Assembly: GCF_013373795.3 (NCBI RefSeq)
Contig: NZ_CP088022.1
Location: forward strand, 1,860,001 to 1,924,000
DNA length: 64,000 bases
Reading direction: 5' to 3'
DNA from: Bradyrhizobium quebecense
GTDB lineage: Bacteria; Pseudomonadota; Alphaproteobacteria; Rhizobiales; Xanthobacteraceae
Part shown: piece after piece, positions 21,814 through 31,872 of the stretch
Position numbering within the stretch: the first letter of the stretch is position 1
Layout of the letters: each line of letters starts with the position of its first letter
The notes under the pieces: model-generated
The model's database searches: none
Seen by the model: only the letters and a program-made list of their open reading frames with translations
What the model was told of the DNA's origin: nothing
Translations under genes and position numbers: made by a program

Positions 21814-22127
21814 TCAACCCAAGCCTATAAGCCAAGCCATCGACGCGGGACCTTAACTCAAGACCTCAACTCAAGTCTTGAAATGTGTTCCCTGCGTGCG
21901 GAGCCGAACTCGGCTCCAGACCCACAATCTATGCATGTTGGCGCGCCGTCACAATGCGTCCGTAAGGATGATCCGCAACATGCAAAGCTGATTGCGCGCG
22001 ATCGGTGAGGCAGATCGCGCGATACATGATCGCAATCGCCGATGTGGCTCCACGAAATACAAAAACCCGGCTTTGGGCCGGGCTCTTGTGCAGTGCAATG
22101 TCGATCAGACGCGTGCAGCGTTGCACG
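21814..22127. other. Intergenic region between moaA and a lipoprotein gene
   Basis: About 310 bases. The right part holds the terminator of the lipoprotein gene (22059-22086). The left part, near moaA, includes two near-identical short blocks (CTCAAGACCT / CTCAAGTCTTG around 21857-21878). No gene is supported. Confidence 0.4.
22059..22086 (-). terminator. Rho-independent terminator of the lipoprotein gene
   Basis: Read on the minus strand, GCCCGGCCCAAAGCCGGG is followed by a run of T (the AAAAA at 22061-22065 on the plus strand). It lies about 40 bases after the stop at 22128. Confidence 0.75.
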
Positions 22128-22610
22128 TCAGCGCGTGGGCGCCGCAGCCGGCGGCGGTGCCGCGCTCGGAGCAGGGAACGCCGCGTCCGGAGCGGCAGGA
22201 GCCGCAGCGGCAGCCGGCTTCGGCTTCTTCTTTTTCGGCCGCATCGCCTTGTGCCCGCGCGGCGGCGGGCCGGCGGGTTGCAGCTCGGCGAACACCGGGC
22301 TCGGATCGAGCGTGGTCGTGGCCGGGCTCGTGAAGTCGCCCGGCGAGCGGGTCACCGTTACCGGCACCGTCGTCGACTGGAACTTCGGCATGTTGAAGGT
22401 GACGGTGAAGTTGGCCTCCGGCGCCGGGATCGACACCGAGCAGGGCGTCTTGCAACCCGGCCCGATCGAGGTCACGGCGTCCGCGCCTTGCGGTGCCGAA
22501 TCCAGCTGCACCTGCATCGGCGGCGGTGCCGACTTGAACGAGTCCAATGAGAACGACGAGCAGCCGGCCAGGCTCAGCCCGGCGGCTGCAATCACGATGA
22601 TACGACGCAT
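22128..22610 (-). CDS. Hypothetical lipoprotein with Ala/Pro/Lys-rich tail
   Basis: 160 residues from ATG 22610 (MRRIIVIAAAGLSLAGCSSF). The lipobox LSLAGC predicts Cys17 as the lipid-modified first residue. Residues about 35-105 read as a compact beta domain of the PEGA type (VQLDSAPQGADAVTSIGPGCKTPCSVSIP). The last 50 residues are low-complexity Ala/Pro with a KKKKPKP patch. PEGA-like domains are found in surface-associated proteins. No operon partner; a terminator follows. Confidence 0.75.
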   Translation of the reverse strand: MRRIIVIAAAGLSLAGCSSFSLDSFKSAPPPMQVQLDSAPQGADAVTSIGPGCKTPCSVSIPAPEANFTVTFNMPKFQSTTVPVTVTRSPGDFTSPATTTLDPSPVFAELQPAGPPPRGHKAMRPKKKKPKPAAAAAPAAPDAAFPAPSAAPPPAAAPTR

Positions 22611-22770
22611 GATCCACACTCTACTGCGGCAATCAGCCACAATCCCCGGACCGACCATAGGAGCGTCGGAACAGAGGTGCAACAGGGGGAGGTCTGTTCG
22701 TTAAAGGATGGTTAATAGAAAATTCGCACGGCAAAATATTGCCAAGTAATATCAATGTGTTACGGAAATC

Positions 22771-23451
22771 TTATGCTGCGCCGAGGCTAGCGACGGCGTC
22801 CGGCAGATCGCGCATATGGCTGATCAGCCGGTCCGGCTTCAGCTCGGTCATCGGGACGTCGGTGTAGCCGAAATCGACGCCGATCACCGGAACGCTGGCG
22901 CGCCGGGCGACCCCAACATCGGGACCGGCATCGCCGACCATGATGGCGCCTGGCAGTCTTCCGCCGGCGCGGGCGACCGTCTCACGCAGGAACGCCGGAT
23001 CGGGCTTGGCGACGCCGAATGTGTCCTGGCCGCAGATCGCGGCAAAGCGCGCCGTCAAACCGAGCCGGTCGAGCAGCAGCTTCGACAGCCATTCCAGCTT
23101 GTTGGTGCAGACCGCAAAGCGATGGCCCTTGGCCTCCAGCCGATCGAGTGCGGCTTCGAGCCCGTCGAACGGGCGCGAGCCGTCGACGATGTGTTCAGCG
23201 TAATAGTCGATGAAATCCTTGGTCAGGCGATCGAGGTCCGCGAGGCTGACCGCGCGTCCGTCCACCTCGAGCCCGCGCTCGAGCAGCTTCCGCGCGCCGG
23301 CGCCGATCATGTTCCGGGCGGCCGACAGCGGCACCGGCCGCAGACCTTCGCGGTCGAGCACATAATTCAGCGCGCTGATCAGGTCAGGCGCAGTGTCGAC
23401 CAGCGTGCCGTCGAGATCGAACACGATGATGGAGGGAGAGAAGGCGGACAT
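22771..23451 (-). CDS. gph: HAD-superfamily phosphoglycolate phosphatase
   Basis: 226 residues from ATG 23451 (a GTG lies one codon upstream). The HAD motifs are complete: FDLDGTLVDTAPDL (nucleophile and acid Asp), VCTNK (Thr/Ser motif II), a Lys in GVAKPDP and MVGDAGPDVG (motif III Asp). The helical cap follows motif I. The enzyme hydrolyses 2-phosphoglycolate, produced by Rubisco oxygenation or DNA repair. It is followed by SDR and rpiA genes in divergent orientation, a sugar-phosphate neighbourhood. Other HAD substrates cannot be excluded. Confidence 0.88.
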   Translation of the reverse strand: MSAFSPSIIVFDLDGTLVDTAPDLISALNYVLDREGLRPVPLSAARNMIGAGARKLLERGLEVDGRAVSLADLDRLTKDFIDYYAEHIVDGSRPFDGLEAALDRLEAKGHRFAVCTNKLEWLSKLLLDRLGLTARFAAICGQDTFGVAKPDPAFLRETVARAGGRLPGAIMVGDAGPDVGVARRASVPVIGVDFGYTDVPMTELKPDRLISHMRDLPDAVASLGAA

Positions 23452-23528
23452 CACGCTTTTCGCTATCGGGCTGCGCGCCGCGATGCAAGAGTAAGATGTC
23501 GGCGCGTCATGAAATTGGGGAGGCCGGG

Positions 23529-24362
23529 ATGCGGGAACTCGCCGGAAAAGCCGCTTTTGTCACCGGTGCGGCCAGCGGAATTGGCCTCGCCATGGCAACC
23601 GCATTCGCGCGCGAGGGCATGAAGGTGATGCTCGCCGACATCGAAACCGGCGCGCTCGACAAGGCCGTCGCTGCGCTGCGCGCCGGCGGCGCGGATGTCC
23701 ATGGTGTGGTCTGCGACGTCGCCGATCCCGCAAGCGTCGACCGCGCGGCAGAGGCATCGTTCCGTGCCGTCGGCAACGTCCATGTCGTCTGCAACAATGC
23801 CGGCGTCGCAGGTGGCGGCGGCATCGACCAGATCTCGGTCGATGATTGGCGCTGGGTGATCGACGTCAACCTGATGGGCGTCGTGCACGGCATCAGGAGC
23901 TTCCTGCCGCACATCCGTGCGCACGGCGAGGGCGGCCATATCGTCAACACCGCCTCGATGGCCGGGATGAATGCCGGGCTCGGCGTCAGCCCGTATTCGG
24001 CGACCAAATTCGCCGTCGTCAGCCTCTCCGAAGGACTTTCGGCGCAACTCGCGCCGCTCGGGATCGGCGTCAGCGTGCTCTGTCCGAGCTATGTGCGGAC
24101 CCGGATCGGCGAGAGCGGGCGCAACCGCGCCGAGCACTACGGACCGCCCCGCCAGCTCGACCCGGCGAGCCCGATGGCCGCTGTCGTCGCCGAGATCGCG
24201 CGCCGCCTGGAGGCCGGTCTCGATCCGGCTGCGGTTGCAGCCCGCGTGGTGCGCGCGATTCACGACGACCAGCTCTATGTTTTCACCCATCCCGGGATGC
24301 GGGCCGAGGTCGAGGACCGTTTTGCGGCGATTTTGGCCGCGATGGATGCCGTTTCGGCCTAA
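23529..24362 (+). CDS. Short-chain dehydrogenase/reductase (classical SDR)
   Basis: 277 residues from ATG 23529, with GGGGAGG six bases upstream. It has the NAD(P)-binding TGAASGIG motif near residue 13, the NNAG motif (VCNNAGVAG), the catalytic Ser (NTASMAG) and YSATK (Tyr and Lys). The C-terminus carries a longer substrate loop (YVRTRIGESGRNRAEHYGPP). The substrate cannot be read. It lies divergent from gph and upstream of rpiA by about 110 bases. Confidence 0.88.
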   Translation: MRELAGKAAFVTGAASGIGLAMATAFAREGMKVMLADIETGALDKAVAALRAGGADVHGVVCDVADPASVDRAAEASFRAVGNVHVVCNNAGVAGGGGIDQISVDDWRWVIDVNLMGVVHGIRSFLPHIRAHGEGGHIVNTASMAGMNAGLGVSPYSATKFAVVSLSEGLSAQLAPLGIGVSVLCPSYVRTRIGESGRNRAEHYGPPRQLDPASPMAAVVAEIARRLEAGLDPAAVAARVVRAIHDDQLYVFTHPGMRAEVEDRFAAILAAMDAVSA

Positions 24363-24469
24363 AGACGGGCCCGGATGGCGCTATTCCTGCCCGTGAATCG
24401 AGGCTAGATATGCGCCCGCCGGGCCGCCCGATGGCGCGCCCGTAACGGACAACCGAGGGGCTATCGGCC

Positions 24470-25168
24470 GTGGATATGGACGCACTGAAACGCCAGGCGG
24501 CGGCGCGCGCGCTCGAAGAGGTGCGCGACGGCATGAAGCTCGGGCTCGGCACCGGGTCGACCGCCAAGCATTTCGTCGAGCTGCTCGGCGAGAAGGTCCG
24601 CGCCGGCATGAAGGTGATCGGCGTGCCGACCTCGGAGGCGACCCGAGCGGACGCGATCCGCTGCGGCATTCCGCTGACCACGCTGGACGAGGTCGATCAT
24701 CTCGACCTCACCATCGACGGCGCCGACGAGATCGACCACGCGCTCAATCTGATCAAGGGCGGCGGCGGCGCGCTGCTGCGCGAGAAGATCGTAGCAGCCG
24801 CCAGTGATCGCATGATCGTGATCGCCGACGACAGCAAATGGGTCGAGGTGCTCGGCCGCTTTCCGCTGCCGGTCGAGGTGATCCCGTTCGGGCTCGCTGC
24901 GACAGAGGCCGCGATGGCGCGGGCGTTCGCACAGGCTGGCGTGTCCGGCCAGATGATCGTCCGTAAGGGCAAGGACGGTCACGTTTTTGTCACCGATGGC
25001 GGCCACTGGATCGTCGATGCCCATCTCGGCCGGATCGGCGACCCGCCGCGTCTCGCCGGTTTGCTCAGCGTGATTCCGGGCGTGGTTGAACATGGTCTGT
25101 TCATCGGGCTCGGCAGCGTCGCCGTTCTGGCCGGCGCACAGGGAATTCGGGTTGTTGAACGGCGCTAA
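24470..25168 (+). CDS. rpiA: Ribose-5-phosphate isomerase A
   Basis: 232 residues from GTG 24470, or 230 from ATG 24476; GAGGGG nine bases before the GTG favours the former. The family motifs [16 protein letters not shown] (phosphate loop), DGADEID (acidic substrate site), [12 protein letters not shown] (catalytic region) and DSKWVEVLG are present. It interconverts ribose-5-phosphate and ribulose-5-phosphate in the pentose phosphate pathway. DUF2059 and glutathione reductase genes follow on the same strand; glutathione reductase uses the NADPH that this pathway makes. Confidence 0.96.
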   Translation: MDMDALKRQAAARALEEVRDGMKLGLGTGSTAKHFVELLGEKVRAGMKVIGVPTSEATRADAIRCGIPLTTLDEVDHLDLTIDGADEIDHALNLIKGGGGALLREKIVAAASDRMIVIADDSKWVEVLGRFPLPVEVIPFGLAATEAAMARAFAQAGVSGQMIVRKGKDGHVFVTDGGHWIVDAHLGRIGDPPRLAGLLSVIPGVVEHGLFIGLGSVAVLAGAQGIRVVERR

Positions 25169-25191
25169 CGCCGCAAGCAAGGAGACTTGGA

Positions 25192-25725
25192 ATGAAGCGT
25201 TTTTCGGGACTTTTGTCGGCAGTGGCCCTGGCGGCTGGCCTCGCGCTCGCGGCCGCACCGGCCATGGCGCAGCAGCAGCTGCCCCCCATGCCCAAGGTCA
25301 AGCAGTCGACCCCCGCGGCGATTGCGGCTGCCAAGGAAATCCTGACGATGAAGAACGTGGCGGTGATGTATTCCGGCGCTGTTCCGGGAATCATCGAGAA
25401 GACCAAGACCGGTCTGTTGCAGCAGTACCTGAATTACCAGAAGGATCTCGACGAGGTGGCGGTGATCGTCGCCAAGCAGTTCGCGGGCGGCGAGAAGGAA
25501 ATCGGCGACGGCATGGCGCAGATCTACGCCGCCGAGTTCACCGAGCAGGAGCTGAAGGACCTCGTGACGTTCTACAAGACCCCGCTCGGTCAGAAGCTTT
25601 TGACCGCTGAGCCCACGGCAATCAACGGATCGCTGCAATATATGCAGCAGTGGGCGCAGCAGTTCGGCGTGATCGTCAACGGCCAGTTCAAGGCCGAGAT
25701 GAAGAAGCGCGGCAAGGATATCTAA
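25192..25725 (+). CDS. Exported DUF2059 protein
   Basis: 177 residues from ATG 25192 with AAGGAG seven bases upstream. The signal peptide ends at AMAQ (about residue 25). The mature helical domain matches the DUF2059 pattern: an internal ALLE-type segment (VMYSGAVPGIIEKTKTGLLQ), then IYAAEFTEQELKDLVTFYKT and PLGQKLL. This domain is common in periplasmic proteins of unknown role. It is 24 bases after rpiA and before gor, an order I regard as typical of Bradyrhizobium. Confidence 0.85.
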   Translation: MKRFSGLLSAVALAAGLALAAAPAMAQQQLPPMPKVKQSTPAAIAAAKEILTMKNVAVMYSGAVPGIIEKTKTGLLQQYLNYQKDLDEVAVIVAKQFAGGEKEIGDGMAQIYAAEFTEQELKDLVTFYKTPLGQKLLTAEPTAINGSLQYMQQWAQQFGVIVNGQFKAEMKKRGKDI

Positions 25726-25737
25726 ACGGGCTGATCA

Positions 25738-25885
25738 CCTCGCCCCGCTTGCGGGGAGAGGTCGGCACGAAGTGCCGGGTGAGGGGGACTCTCCGCGAGT
25801 CGGATTCGTGGAGGCGGCCCCTCACCCCAACCCTCCAAGAGCGAGCTTTGCTCGTCTTGACCCCGCAAGAGCGGGGCGAGGGAGA
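25738..25885. repeat. Long palindromic intergenic repeat
   Basis: The outer arms CTCGCCCCGCTTGCGGGGAG and CCCCGCAAGAGCGGGGCGAG are largely complementary, with an inner segment rich in short palindromes. It fills the gap before gor. A related block (CCTCCCCCGCAAGCGGGAGAGG) occurs at 49028-49050. Such elements are dispersed in Bradyrhizobium genomes. Confidence 0.7.
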
Positions 25886-25903
25886 AGGAAGTGAGAGGTT
25901 GCC

Positions 25904-27289
25904 ATGGCCGAGTTTGACGTCGACCTGTTTGTCATCGGTGGTGGTTCGGGCGGCGTTCGGGCCGCCCGCATCGCCGCCAACTATGGCGCGAAGGTCATGG
26001 TCGCCGAAGAGTACCGGATGGGCGGCACCTGCGTGATCCGCGGCTGCGTGCCGAAGAAGCTGTTCGTGATCGGCAGCCACGTCCACCAGGAGATCGAGGA
26101 CGCGGCCGGCTTCGGCTGGAGCATCGGCCAGGTCTCGTTCGACTGGGCCACGCTCGTCGCCAACAAGGACAAGGAGATCGCCCGGCTCGAGGGCGCCTAC
26201 ACCAGCAATGTCGAGAAGTCGGGCGCCAGGATCGTCAAGACCCGTGCGGTGCTGGAGGATGCCCACACCGTTCGGCTCGCCACCGGCGAGAAGGTGACGG
26301 CGAAATACATCCTGATCGCCACCGGCGGCGCGCCCAATCACGGGCCGGCCGTTCCCGGCATCGAGCACGTGATCTCCTCCAACGAGGCGTTTCACCTGAA
26401 GGAGCTGCCGAAGCGGATCGTGATCCAGGGCGGCGGCTACATCGCACTGGAATTCGCGGGCATCTTCGCCGGCTTCGGCTCCGACGTCACGGTGGTCTAC
26501 CGGGGCGACAGCGTCCTGCGCGGCTTCGACGAGGACGTCCGCAAGCATGTCCGCGCCGAGATGGAGAAGCGCGGCATTACCATCATCACCGGCTGCACGG
26601 TGGCGAAGGTCGACAAGCACGGCCGCGATTTCACCACCCATCTGTCCAGCGGCTCGAGCATCGCCTCCGACCAGGTGATGATTGCGATCGGCCGCCATCC
26701 CAATGTCAGGGGTCTCGGGCTCGAAGCCGCGGGCGTTGCCATCAATCCCGCCAATGGCGGCATCCAGGTCGACGGCTGGTCGAAGACCTCGGTCGACAAC
26801 ATCTACGCGGTCGGCGACGTCACCCACCGCACCAATCTGACCCCGGTCGCGATCCGCGAGGGCCATGCCTTCGCCGACACCGTGTTCGGCAAGCGCCCCG
26901 TGCAGGTCGACCACGCCACGATCCCGACCGCGGTGTTCTCGCAGCCGGAGGTCGGCACCGTCGGCCTCACCGAAGAAGAGGCGCGGGCGCAGTATAGCCA
27001 CGTCGACATCTACAAGACCGATTTCCGGCCGATCAAGGCGACGATGTCCGGCCGCGACACCCGCGTGCTGATGAAGATCGTGGTCGACGGCTCGAGCGAC
27101 CGCGTGCTCGGCTGTCACATCGTCGGCGATGCCGCCGCCGAGATCACCCAAGCCGTTGCGATCGCCGTCAAGATGAAGGCGACCAAGGCGGACTTCGACG
27201 CCACCGTCGCGCTGCATCCGACCGCCTCCGAAGAGCTGGTGACGATGCGCACCCCGACCGCGCGCCACGTGCGCCAGGCGGCGGAGTAG
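25904..27289 (+). CDS. gor: Glutathione-disulfide reductase
   Basis: 461 residues. The N-terminal FAD motif GGGSGGVRAARIAA is followed by the redox-active pair Cys43/Cys48 (GGTCVIRGCVPKK). A central NADPH motif GGGYIALEFAGIFAGFG with Arg-rich text downstream, the second FAD motif (IYAVGDV), and the C-terminal catalytic HPTASEE (His and Glu) are all present. The enzyme regenerates reduced glutathione from the disulfide using NADPH in the cytosol. The RGCVPKK spacing and HPTASEE separate it from lipoamide dehydrogenase. Confidence 0.96.
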   Translation: MAEFDVDLFVIGGGSGGVRAARIAANYGAKVMVAEEYRMGGTCVIRGCVPKKLFVIGSHVHQEIEDAAGFGWSIGQVSFDWATLVANKDKEIARLEGAYTSNVEKSGARIVKTRAVLEDAHTVRLATGEKVTAKYILIATGGAPNHGPAVPGIEHVISSNEAFHLKELPKRIVIQGGGYIALEFAGIFAGFGSDVTVVYRGDSVLRGFDEDVRKHVRAEMEKRGITIITGCTVAKVDKHGRDFTTHLSSGSSIASDQVMIAIGRHPNVRGLGLEAAGVAINPANGGIQVDGWSKTSVDNIYAVGDVTHRTNLTPVAIREGHAFADTVFGKRPVQVDHATIPTAVFSQPEVGTVGLTEEEARAQYSHVDIYKTDFRPIKATMSGRDTRVLMKIVVDGSSDRVLGCHIVGDAAAEITQAVAIAVKMKATKADFDATVALHPTASEELVTMRTPTARHVRQAAE

Positions 27290-27399
27290 GGCGCACGCGG
27301 CGTGCCGGGATGATGCGGCGCATCGCGGCGAAACATCCGGACACATCGAGCCGGACCGCGGATGCGCGGAGCGACCAACGGTGATCGGGGAGCGTCTGG

Positions 27400-28485
27400 A
27401 TGCGGTTTCTGGCGCTGTGGTTGATCCTGTTCGCGGCGCCGCAGTTCGCACGCGCCGACGATGCTGTATTGAAGGTCGGCGTCACGACGCGCGATTTCGT
27501 TCCGGCCGAGCCTTACGACTGGCGCGGCGCCGCAACTCACGCGCTCCGCGTCATGATCTGGTACCCGGCCGTGGCCGAAGCGCGCGAGCAGCCGCAATCG
27601 ATCGGACCGCGCCTCATCCCCTTCGCCCGTGCCGGCCGCGCCGCGCCCGATGCTGCGCCCGCGGTGGGACCGCGACGTCCGCTGGTGCTGCTGTCGCACG
27701 GCTTCGGCGGCACGGCATCCGATCTCGCCTGGCTCGGCGTGGGGCTTGCAGCCCACGGATTTATCGCCGTTGCGGTCAACCATCCGGGGAATAATCAATT
27801 GGAGGACTACACGGTCGAGGGTTTTGCGCTGATGTGGCTGCGCGCCGTCGACCTCAGCGCGATCATCGACGCGATGCGCGCCGACGAGACGTTCGGCGAC
27901 CGGCTCGACCCGGCGCGGATCGGCGCTGCCGGCCACTCGCTCGGCGGCTACACGGTGCTTGCGATCGCAGGCGGCATCACCGATCCGGCGCGGACGGAAG
28001 CGTTCTGCCGCTCACCCGCTGCCGACGCGTTGTGCACGGCGCAAGCGGGCGTCTCGGACCTGCGCCGGAAGAGCCGGCTGCGCCTCGGTTCCGATCCCGA
28101 CTTCCGGCAGCGCTACAGCCTTGCCGGCAATTCCTATCGCGATGAGCGCGTCCGTGCCGTCTTTGCCATGGCGCCGGGACCGGGACCGGCCCTGACGCCG
28201 GAGAGCCTTGGCGGGATATCGATCCCGGTCGCGATGGTCACGGGAAGCGCCGATGAAGTGGCGCCGCCGGCCTCCGGAGCCGAAGCGCTCGGCAAGGCCA
28301 TGCCGCATGCGGCGCTGACGGAGTTTCCGCGCGCCGGCCATTTCGTCTTCTTCGATACCTGTACCGCAGTAGGGCGTCTGGTGATCGGGGCTGTCTGCCG
28401 CGATCCCGATGGCATCGACCGCGAGGCGGTCCATGCCGAGACGATCGGCCTTGCGCTCGATTTCTTCACTGCAAACTTGCGCTGA
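27400..28485 (+). CDS. Secreted alpha/beta hydrolase (dienelactone/PAF-acetylhydrolase-like)
   Basis: 361 residues from ATG 27400 with a clear signal peptide (MRFLALWLILFAAPQFARA). The alpha/beta hydrolase core shows the oxyanion strand LVLLSHGFGGTASDLAWLG, the nucleophile elbow GHSLGG (catalytic Ser), a VTGSADEVAPP strand carrying the acid, and a C-terminal His in RAGHFVFFD. Two Cys-containing inserts (CRSPAADALC and CTAVGRLVIGAVC) could form disulfides. It probably cleaves esters in the periplasm; the substrate is unknown. Confidence 0.85.
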   Translation: MRFLALWLILFAAPQFARADDAVLKVGVTTRDFVPAEPYDWRGAATHALRVMIWYPAVAEAREQPQSIGPRLIPFARAGRAAPDAAPAVGPRRPLVLLSHGFGGTASDLAWLGVGLAAHGFIAVAVNHPGNNQLEDYTVEGFALMWLRAVDLSAIIDAMRADETFGDRLDPARIGAAGHSLGGYTVLAIAGGITDPARTEAFCRSPAADALCTAQAGVSDLRRKSRLRLGSDPDFRQRYSLAGNSYRDERVRAVFAMAPGPGPALTPESLGGISIPVAMVTGSADEVAPPASGAEALGKAMPHAALTEFPRAGHFVFFDTCTAVGRLVIGAVCRDPDGIDREAVHAETIGLALDFFTANLR

Positions 28486-29054
28486 GCAGCCGCCGCGCCT
28501 TGGTGCGGCTCTGGAAGCGTTTTCGAGCGAAGTGGACACCGGTTCGCGTGAAGAAAACGCGTCAAAGCGAGAGTCTGGAGCCTCGGTTCTAATTCAATCA
28601 GAACCGACAATGCTCAAGCGGTCGGGAACGGCGAACGAGCCCTGCCTGACAGCCCAACGCCGCCCGCTTAAAATACATGCGAGCGGCGCTGTCTCTAGCC
28701 CCAGGAAGGTCACGGCAAAATCCTGATAATCTTAAGTCTGCAGAAGCGCGCAAAGGTTTCATACCTCAGAAGGGGTAGGTTGCCTCCGCAAGACCGGCGC
28801 GCTGCCGGTGGCCGCGCTTGATGCTGGGGAATTGGGCACCCTTGTTGACAGCCATATGCTTCGGGGTCTTTTCCCCCGGAGCCGCTCTTCGCGCGCTCAA
28901 ATCAAATGCAGTTTCCGGCAAATGGCCTGCACAACGGCGCTTGTGCACAGATGGTGCGATGGGCAGCGCGGCGATCTCGCGCGCCTTGGAACCTTGCGCT
29001 ATGCTGGCAGTTCCACTCCAAACGGTTTGATGTCTCAAATTGAGGGAGCCGCCC
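28486..29054. other. 570-base intergenic region
   Basis: Between the hydrolase and the DUF2934 gene. It begins with the dispersed repeat at 28513-28612. The remainder (28613-29054) has open frames on both strands but none with a signal, domain or ribosome site I could support. The promoter of the DUF2934 gene should lie near the right end. Confidence 0.4.
28513..28612. repeat. Dispersed repeat, GAAGTGGACACCGGTTCGCG type
   Basis: It contains GCGTTTTCGAGCGAAGTGGACACCGGTTCGCGTGAAGAAAACGC in pieces: the ends GCGTTTTC and GAAAACGC are complementary around the core. A tail with GGTTCTAATTCAATCAGAACC forms a second hairpin. An inverted, diverged copy is at 46997-47049, and a cousin with GTGGAGACCGGTTTTCC is at 35383-35431. 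Confidence 0.7.
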
Positions 29055-29243
29055 ATGACAGGCCCAACCGAGCAGGAGATTCGGACCCGCGCCTACGAAT
29101 TGTGGAAGGATGCCGGCGAACCGCCGGGCAAGATGGATCAGCTCTGGTACAAGGCGGAGCGGGAACTGCTGGCGCGCAAGGCCGCCAACGGCGAAACGCC
29201 CTGCGGAATGAATGGGCACCACAAGCCGAGCACGTATCAGTAG
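29055..29243 (+). CDS. Small DUF2934 family protein
   Basis: 62 residues from ATG 29055, with AGGGAG about six bases upstream. The sequence EQEIRTRAYELWKDAGEPPG followed by DQLWYKAERELLA matches the DUF2934 pattern, a short helical module frequent in Rhizobiales. The tail (GETPCGMNGHHKPSTYQ) is polar. No function is known for the family. The gene stands alone. Confidence 0.75.
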   Translation: MTGPTEQEIRTRAYELWKDAGEPPGKMDQLWYKAERELLARKAANGETPCGMNGHHKPSTYQ

Positions 29244-29263
29244 GAGCGCGTGGGCAAAGGACC

Positions 29264-29294
29264 GTAGGGCGGATTGGCGAAGCGTAATCCGCCC
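29264..29294. repeat. Short palindrome, GGGCGGATT...AATCCGCCC
   Basis: Arms at 29267-29275 and 29286-29294 pair perfectly around GGCGAAGCGT. It may serve as a transcription terminator without a T-run. It is related to the longer repeat at 53683-53790, which uses GTAGGGTGGGTT and CGTAACCCACC. Confidence 0.65.
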
Positions 29295-29367
29295 TCCAGC
29301 AGCGAACCCGATAGCGGCGCGTTGCGCTAACCCGCCCGACAGTCGCGAGCCGAGTACGCCGAGGCCC

Positions 29368-29721
29368 ATGAACAAGCCGATCGATCTCGACGAAAAACTA
29401 TCGACATTCTCCGATCACTGGTCGCCGCGCACGGTAGCGCAATTCAACGCCTGCGACGTGATGGTGGTGAAGGTGCAGGGCGAGTTCGTCTGGCACAAGC
29501 ATGACGACACCGACGACTTCTTTCTCGTCCTGAAAGGCGTGCTCGACATCGAGCTGCGCGACCGCACCGTGACGTTGAAGGAGGGCCAGATGTTCATCGT
29601 GCCGAAGGGCGTCGAGCATCGGCCGGTCGCGCGGGAAGAGGTGCATCTGTTGCTGATCGAGCCGACGGGGACGCCGAACACGGGTGATGCGGCGACGGCT
29701 GCGCCGCGGAAGGTGGTGTGA
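29368..29721 (+). CDS. Cupin-domain protein
   Basis: 117 residues from ATG 29368 (MNKPIDLDEKLSTFSDHW). The single cupin barrel shows motif one WHKHDDTDDFFLVLKG (His, His, Asp/Glu ligands) and motif two PKGVEHRP (His). It belongs to the small mannose-isomerase-like cupins. These bind a divalent metal; enzymatic or binding roles vary and cannot be told here. Its neighbours are a palindrome upstream and a convergent LysR gene. Confidence 0.85.
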   Translation: MNKPIDLDEKLSTFSDHWSPRTVAQFNACDVMVVKVQGEFVWHKHDDTDDFFLVLKGVLDIELRDRTVTLKEGQMFIVPKGVEHRPVAREEVHLLLIEPTGTPNTGDAATAAPRKVV

Positions 29722-29818
29722 GGGTGGCGCTGCGTAGCATCTCTGCGCGCAGAGACGTGGCAGGTGTCGGATACGCAGTATCGACCGCGATGGTCCCGAG
29801 CAAGTTTGGGTCTGCCGA

Positions 29819-30709
29819 CTATTTGCCACGATATCGGAGAACGTCAGTCAATAGAGCCAAGGCAGGCGACGAGTGCCGTCTGCTGGGATAGTAGAGGTGA
29901 TAGCCGGGAAAGGCTGGACACCAATCTTCCAGAACCCGCACCAGGCGCCCGTCTGCAATATAGGGAAGCGCCTGGTCCTCGGGCATGTATGCAACGCCGA
30001 GACCGTCCAAAGCCGACTGCAGCCTCATACCGAGACTGTTGAAGACGAGTTGGCCTTCTCCGCGCACCTTGACCTCGCGCTTCTTCTTTTCCAGGTCCCA
30101 AGGAAACAACCCGCCATAGGTCGGGAGCCGGATATTGATGCAGTTGTGCGCCGTCAGGTCCTGCGGCGTTTCGGGGATCGAATGTTTTTGGAAATAGGCG
30201 CGCGACGCGACGACCGCCATGCGCAGATCCGGGCCGATGCGCACGGCGATCATGTCCTTTGCAACCTGCTCGCCCAACCGGACACCAGCGTCATAGCCTT
30301 CGGCGACGATATCGGTGAGGCCGTAGTCGACGATGATCTCGACCTGGATGTCCGGATAGTCGGGCAGGAACCGTTTGAGCGCGGGTTGCAGGACGGAGAT
30401 TGCCGCATGCTCGCCAGCAGTAATGCGTACGGTTCCTGCAGGCTTCTCCCGAAGCTCGCTCAAGGCCGTCAGTTCGGCTTCGATTTCTTCAAAGCGCGGC
30501 GCAATGGTGCGTAGCAGACGTTCGCCAGCTTCCGTTGATGCGACGCTGCGCGTGGTACGGGTCAGGAGACGCAGACCCAGTCGCTCCTCGAGATTGCGGA
30601 TGGTCTGGCTGAGCGCCGACGGTGAAACGCCGAGTTTGGCCGCGGCGCGGGTAAAGCTCCGCTCCCTGGCCACGGACGCGAACGCAGCTAGATCGTTGAA
30701 GTTTTCCAT
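29819..30709 (-). CDS. LysR family transcriptional regulator
   Basis: 296 residues, normal for the family. The N-terminal winged HTH (ENFNDLAAFASVARERSFTRAAAKLGVSPSALSQTIRNLEERLGLRL in pieces) is followed by a linker helix and an effector domain with typical text (RITAGEHAAISVLQPAL, YDAGVRLGE, YPSRRHSSPAL). It belongs to the AaeR/CrgA-like branch that often controls adjacent oxidoreductases. The divergent neighbour is an aldo/keto reductase. A perfect T-N11-A box lies ten bases before its start. Confidence 0.93.
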   Translation of the reverse strand: MENFNDLAAFASVARERSFTRAAAKLGVSPSALSQTIRNLEERLGLRLLTRTTRSVASTEAGERLLRTIAPRFEEIEAELTALSELREKPAGTVRITAGEHAAISVLQPALKRFLPDYPDIQVEIIVDYGLTDIVAEGYDAGVRLGEQVAKDMIAVRIGPDLRMAVVASRAYFQKHSIPETPQDLTAHNCINIRLPTYGGLFPWDLEKKKREVKVRGEGQLVFNSLGMRLQSALDGLGVAYMPEDQALPYIADGRLVRVLEDWCPAFPGYHLYYPSRRHSSPALALLTDVLRYRGK

Positions 30710-30718
30710 TCTGATTTG

Positions 30719-30731
30719 TTAGCTCAGCTAA
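30719..30731. promoter_or_regulatory. LysR box (T-N11-A palindrome)
   Basis: TTAGCTCAGCTAA is a perfect 13-base interrupted palindrome with the T-N11-A layout of LysR-type binding sites. It sits between the divergent lysR and aldo/keto reductase genes, close to the lysR start, the usual position for autorepression plus activation of the neighbour. Confidence 0.65.
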
Positions 30732-30802
30732 AAAGCTCATTCTTATTATAGCGCCTTATCGCAAGCTCCGACAGCTCCTAGATTTGTGGTCATCGCTATT
30801 GA

Positions 30803-31872
<1,070 letters not shown>

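Noticed and set aside
25738..25885. CRISPR-like array
   Set aside because: The repeats are palindromic and not evenly spaced, with no spacers; no cas gene is in the window.
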